From: an uncultured Rhodopila sp. | Lineage (GTDB): Bacteria > Pseudomonadota > Alphaproteobacteria > Acetobacterales > Acetobacteraceae | DNA length: 64,000 nt | Assembly: GCA_903932145.1 (NCBI GenBank) | Contig: CAIZFE010000028.1 | Coordinates: forward strand, 1 to 64,000 | Direction: 5' to 3' | Part shown: one piece after another, positions 60,292-64,000 of the stretch | How positions within the stretch are numbered: the first letter of the stretch is position 1 | Layout: each line of letters begins with the position of its first letter | Program-made: the position numbers and the translations under genes | The notes under the pieces: generated by a model | Databases searched by the model: none | Seen by the model: only the letters and a program-made list of their open reading frames with translations | What the model was told of the DNA's origin: nothing

Positions 60292-62358
60292 ATGAATCTG
60301 CTTAATCGGCTGAACCGCCAGACGCCGATCGCGATCCGTCTGGGGATGGCGATCGCGGTCTCATTCCTGATGGCGGCGGCCCTCGGGGTCATCGTGGTCA
60401 ACACTCTGGCGCAGTCCGCGGCCAAAATGGGACAGCTACAGGCGTTAAGCCAGTTCAGCATGCGGATCGGCGACGCGATCCACGAGTTACAGAAGGAACG
60501 CGGTCTGTCGTCTGTCTTCCTGAACAGCAACGGTCAGCAGTTCACCGACCAAATGACGACGCAGCGGCACGCCACCGACGAACGATTTACGGCCGTGCGC
60601 GACGCCGTCACGACCCTGACGCCATCGGCGTACTCCCCCGACCTGCGCGCGATTATCGAGGCCGGCACGTCGGCGGCGCGGGACATCGACGCGCGGCGTG
60701 AGGACATTTCCGCGCGGCGGATCTCGCCGCTGGCTTCGACCCAATTCTTCACCGGGATGATCGGCAAGCTGCTGGCGGTGCCGCGGGAGGCGGTGAAGTC
60801 ATCCGAAGACCCGGTGACGACCGCCAGCCTTATGGCTTACTTCGGCTATCTGTCGGCCAAGGAGCGTGCTGGCCTGGAACGCGCCACCGGCGCCGGCGCA
60901 TTTGCCGCGGGCCAGTTCACCGCCGACCAATATCACACCTACCTCGGACTGCTTGCCGATCAGCGGGCCTATTTCCAGATTTTCGAGGCTTACGCCAAAC
61001 CCGACCAGAAAACGTTCGAAACGCAAACTGTCGCCGGACCGGTCGTCGAAAATGTCGAACGCATGCGACAGCTCGCGATAAACGCCGGATCGGCCATGCC
61101 GCTGGGTGGTGCTACGGCGGCGGAATGGTTCAAGGCGGCCACCGCGCGGATCGATCTGATGAAGTTGGTGGAAAACCGGCTGGCAAGCGACCTTGAGACC
61201 TATGCGGGGTCTGCGGCCTCAAAGGCGCGGAACGAGGCGTTGACCACAGGCATCATCGTGTTCGGCGCGCTTATCCTGTCCGGTTTACTGGGGACTGTGC
61301 TTGTCATCGGAATCACCAGGCCGCTCAGCGGAATGACATCCACCATGCTTGCGCTCGCCGACGGCGATCTGTTCAGGGATATTCCCGCGCTCGGCAACAC
61401 AGACGAAATCGGCCACATGGCGCGTGCCGTTCAGGTATTCCGGGATAAGGGTATCGAGAACAAACATCTGGCCGAGGCGCGGCAAACCGAGCAGGCGGTG
61501 AAAGAGCAGCGTGCGAGCACGATCAATCAACTGATCACGGCGTTTGATACGAATGTGACACAGACACTGCAGTCGTTGTCGTCCTCCGCCACCGACCTGA
61601 GCACCACGGCGACCTCCCTGACGGAGACGGCGGCCGAGAACGCGCGGCAACTCATCAATGTCGCGGCCGCATCGGAACAGGCAACCGCGAACGTCCAGAC
61701 TGTAGCCACCGCAACGGGGGAATTGTCATCGTCGGTCACCGAGATCGGTCGCCAAATGGAGCAATCAAACCGCATTGCCATGCAGGCCGTTGCCGAAGCC
61801 GACGTTACCACGACCGCCATTCAGGGCCTGGCGGAGATGGCTCGGAAAGTGGACAACGTGGTCCAGGTGATCAGCGACATCGCCTCTCAAACGAACCTGC
61901 TGGCGCTGAATGCCACGATCGAGGCGGCCCGGGCCGGCGAGGCCGGCAAGGGCTTCGCGGTCGTGGCGTCAGAGGTGAAGGCGCTCGCCAATCGTACGGC
62001 GAAAGCAACGGAAGAGGTGTCCCGCCAGATCAACGAAATGCAGTCTGAAACCGAGGTTTCGGTGAGCCGGATTGAGGCGATCACCCGCACGATCGCGGAG
62101 ATGAGCAAAATCGCCACCGTCATCGCTGCGGCGGTGGAAGAACAGGGGGCTGCGACGCAGATCATCGCCCATAGCGTTCGCGAAGCCGCGATCGGCACCC
62201 GGGACGTTTCGGTCAATATAACGGGCGTGGCCCGGTCCGCGCGCGAAACGGACGCGGCGGCGGGGAAGGTTAAGATGTCATCGACGGATGTGGCGCAACA
62301 AGGGAACCGGTTGAAAACCGAAGTCGGCCTGTTTCTGGAGAGGATATGCGCGGCTTAG
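60292..62358 (+). CDS. Methyl-accepting chemotaxis protein with NIT sensor domain
   Basis: A 688-residue chemoreceptor. The start MNLLNRLNRQ has AGGAAA 6 bases upstream; a GTG at 60244 is an alternative. TM1 is at about residues 16-40, then a periplasmic nitrate/nitrite-sensing (NIT) type domain (about 45-300, with AIHELQKERGLSSVFL as its marker), TM2 at about 320-342, HAMP, and the signalling MA domain with its tip LALNATIEAARAGEAGKGFAVV near 541-562. It would signal via CheW/CheA to the flagellar motor. No che genes lie in this window. C-terminal tail lacks a NWETF-type pentapeptide. Confidence 0.92.
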   Translation: MNLLNRLNRQTPIAIRLGMAIAVSFLMAAALGVIVVNTLAQSAAKMGQLQALSQFSMRIGDAIHELQKERGLSSVFLNSNGQQFTDQMTTQRHATDERFTAVRDAVTTLTPSAYSPDLRAIIEAGTSAARDIDARREDISARRISPLASTQFFTGMIGKLLAVPREAVKSSEDPVTTASLMAYFGYLSAKERAGLERATGAGAFAAGQFTADQYHTYLGLLADQRAYFQIFEAYAKPDQKTFETQTVAGPVVENVERMRQLAINAGSAMPLGGATAAEWFKAATARIDLMKLVENRLASDLETYAGSAASKARNEALTTGIIVFGALILSGLLGTVLVIGITRPLSGMTSTMLALADGDLFRDIPALGNTDEIGHMARAVQVFRDKGIENKHLAEARQTEQAVKEQRASTINQLITAFDTNVTQTLQSLSSSATDLSTTATSLTETAAENARQLINVAAASEQATANVQTVATATGELSSSVTEIGRQMEQSNRIAMQAVAEADVTTTAIQGLAEMARKVDNVVQVISDIASQTNLLALNATIEAARAGEAGKGFAVVASEVKALANRTAKATEEVSRQINEMQSETEVSVSRIEAITRTIAEMSKIATVIAAAVEEQGAATQIIAHSVREAAIGTRDVSVNITGVARSARETDAAAGKVKMSSTDVAQQGNRLKTEVGLFLERICAA

Positions 62359-62378
62359 GCGGGTCGATACCTAATACG

Positions 62379-63656
62379 CTACCCCGCGCTGATCTGTTCC
62401 AACCCGCCCATATACGCACGCAGCACCTCGGGCACGACGATCGAACCGTCGGCTTGCTGGTAGTTTTCCATCACCGCGATCAGTGCCCGACCAACCGCGA
62501 CGCCTGACCCGTTCAGGGTGTGGACATAGGCCACCGCCTTGCCCTCCGCGCCGCCACGGAACCGAGCGTTCATGCGGCGGGCCTGGAAATCCTTGCAGTT
62601 GGAGCACGACGAAATCTCCCGGAACATCTTCTGGCCGGGCAACCAGACCTCCAGGTCGTGCGTGCGGGTGGAGGCAAACCCGGTGTCTCCGGACGACAAC
62701 AGCATCCGGCGATAGGGCAGCCCCAGTTTCTCCAGGATGATTTCGGCGGAGCGGGTCATCCACTCGTGCTCATCGGCGCTTTTGTCGGGATGCGCGATGC
62801 AGACCAGTTCCACTTTTCGGAACTGATGCTGGCGCAGCATGCCGCGCGTGTCGCGGCCGGCGGATCCGGCTTCACTGCGGTAGCAGTCGGTCAGCGCGGT
62901 CAGACGCAGCGGCAGTTGCTTCTCCGGCACGATCTCACCGGCCACCGTGTTGGTCAGCGGCACTTCGGCGGTCGGAATCAAATAGCGGCCGTCGGTGGTC
63001 TTAAACAGGTCTTCTTCGAACTTCGGCAGATTGCCGGTTCCGTAGGCGGTCGCCTCATTCACCAGCGAGGGCACGATTGTTTCCAGATAGTCGCGTTCGA
63101 TCGTGTGCTGGTCCAGCATGAACTGCCCCAACGCGCGCTCCATCCGGGCCAACGGCCCGCGCAGGACAGTGAAGCGGGCGCCGGCCAGCTTCGACGCGGT
63201 GGCGAAATCCATCATCCCCAGAGCTTCGCCGAGTTCGAAATGCTGCTTCGGTTCGAAATCGAACACCGGGGCGTCGCCGAATCGTTTCAGTTCGACGTTG
63301 GCGGTTTCATCGGCACCCTCCGGCACCGACGCGTCCAACAGGTTCGGCAGCGCTTCCAGGATACGCTTGATCGCCGCATCCAGTTCGGGAACCCGCTTTT
63401 CCAGCCCGTCCATGTCGCCACGCAGGGCAGTCGCCTCGGCTTCCAGCGCGGCCGTATCCACGCCGGTGCGCTTGCCCTGGCCGATTTCCTTCGCCAGCGC
63501 GTTCCGCCGCGACTGCTTTTCCTGCAACGCGGTTTGCGCCGCCCGCCGATCGGTATCCAGCATCATCAACTCGTCGGCAATCGGCGGCAGCCGGCGACGT
63601 GCCATCGCCGCATCGAAGCCCGCCGGATCGGTTCGAATGGCGCGGATATCGTGCAT
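62379..63656 (-). CDS. serS: Seryl-tRNA synthetase
   Basis: A 425-residue class II synthetase. The N-terminal helical arm (about residues 28-108, coiled coil beginning [18 protein letters not shown]) binds the long tRNA-Ser arm. The catalytic part has [33 protein letters not shown] (motif 2) and [13 protein letters not shown], and motif 3 near [20 protein letters not shown]. It lies 3 bases downstream of tatC on the same strand, matching the alphaproteobacterial tatB-tatC-serS run. Confidence 0.96.
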   Translation of the reverse strand: MHDIRAIRTDPAGFDAAMARRRLPPIADELMMLDTDRRAAQTALQEKQSRRNALAKEIGQGKRTGVDTAALEAEATALRGDMDGLEKRVPELDAAIKRILEALPNLLDASVPEGADETANVELKRFGDAPVFDFEPKQHFELGEALGMMDFATASKLAGARFTVLRGPLARMERALGQFMLDQHTIERDYLETIVPSLVNEATAYGTGNLPKFEEDLFKTTDGRYLIPTAEVPLTNTVAGEIVPEKQLPLRLTALTDCYRSEAGSAGRDTRGMLRQHQFRKVELVCIAHPDKSADEHEWMTRSAEIILEKLGLPYRRMLLSSGDTGFASTRTHDLEVWLPGQKMFREISSCSNCKDFQARRMNARFRGGAEGKAVAYVHTLNGSGVAVGRALIAVMENYQQADGSIVVPEVLRAYMGGLEQISAG

Positions 63657-63659
63657 CGC

Positions 63660-64000
63660 TTAGTCCTCTACAGGCTTGGTTTCGACCCAGCCGGCACAGA
63701 TGATGGAGATTTCGTACAGCGCGATCAACGGTATCGCCAGACCCGTCTGGGTGATGACATCGGGCGGCGCCAGAATCGCGGCGATGACGAACATGCCGAC
63801 ATAAGCGTAGCGGCGGAACTTCTTCAGTTGCGCCGCATTGGTAATCCCGACCTTCGCCAGCAGCGTCAGCGCCACCGGAAGCTGGAACGTGATGCCGAAC
63901 GCGAAGATCAGCTTCATCACCAGATCGAGGTACTCGCTGACCTTCGGCAACAGCTCGATCGGCACGCCGCCACCACCGACAGGGTCCTGGAAGCTGGCGA
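63660..64000 (-). CDS. tatC: Twin-arginine translocase subunit TatC (3' part only)
   Basis: The gene runs off the right end of the window, so only the C-terminal ~113 residues are seen. ELLPKVSEYLDLVMKLIFAFGITFQLPV is the family's periplasmic-turn and helix region, and FRRYAYVGMFVIAAILAPPDVITQ and LAIPLIALYEISI are later TatC helices. The frame is open to base 64000; a GTG within the segment is not a true start. TatC recognises the RR signal, such as those on the binding proteins in this window. serS follows 3 bases later. Confidence 0.93.
   Translation of the reverse strand, partial: ASFQDPVGGGGVPIELLPKVSEYLDLVMKLIFAFGITFQLPVALTLLAKVGITNAAQLKKFRRYAYVGMFVIAAILAPPDVITQTGLAIPLIALYEISIICAGWVETKPVED

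Noticed and set aside
1-64000. CRISPR array, prophage, rRNA or tRNA genes
   Set aside because: I saw no regularly spaced direct repeats, no phage structural genes and no GGTTCGAATCC-type tRNA arms in the gaps; a covariance-model scan would settle tRNAs.

Overview
The window is high-GC chromosomal DNA of an alphaproteobacterium, most likely Rhodospirillales and plausibly Acetobacteraceae. Supports are the core gene orders rpoZ-rsh-acpS-lepB-rnc-era, recO-parC, metG-tatD-MBL hydrolase and tatC-serS, a MucR/Ros-type regulator, a HisKA_2 kinase, and the strong GC bias. The taxonomic call is inference; there is no rRNA in the window, and I found no tRNA gene.

Layout. 0.1-6 kb: TetR-controlled RND efflux operon (regulator, adaptor, pump, flavin monooxygenase), with a readable promoter overlapped by operator-like repeats. 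6.3-9.6 kb: EAL phosphodiesterase with a pseudo-receiver, enoyl-CoA hydratase, secreted ClpP-like protein. 9.6-14.8 kb: mutM divergent from ubiE, coaBC, a histidine kinase and a DUF6502 protein. 15-16.8 kb: a group II intron with readable domains V and VI, inserted just 3' of a perfect hairpin. 16.9-21.4 kb: beta-helix exoprotein, a racemase-like gene pair, aromatic-acid-type MFS. 21.6-27.5 kb: rpoZ, bifunctional (p)ppGpp synthetase/hydrolase, acpS, lepB, rnc, era. 27.7-35.5 kb: oxalate/formate-type MFS, two tandem paralogous branched-chain-type binding proteins without permeases, and a secreted/OmpA-linked gene set. 36-41.3 kb: potassium channel, recO, parC, trans-aconitate methyltransferase.

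41.9-47.3 kb is the most unusual stretch, a decaying defence island. It holds an MmeI-like (type IIL/IIG) restriction-modification gene broken into three ORFs by two frameshifts at mononucleotide runs, one a 9-G tract. A 211-bp copy of its 3' end lies beside a HEPN toxin gene cut after 31 codons. Two MntA-like nucleotidyltransferases and an antitoxin-like gene remain, and the PIN-type toxin start following the latter is cut after 25 codons. Toxin parts are lost while antitoxin parts look intact.

47.3-64 kb: EamA transporter, an orphan binding protein, metG-tatD-MBL operon, a 1-kb gene-poor AT-richer gap, a catabolic set (MmgE/PrpD, an SDR lacking its catalytic residues, two crotonases, a luciferase-like oxidoreductase), a MucR regulator, a NIT-domain chemoreceptor, serS and the 3' part of tatC. 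Dispersed palindromic repeats built around a CCGGGC-TTG-GCCCGG-like core occupy most of the longer intergenic gaps.
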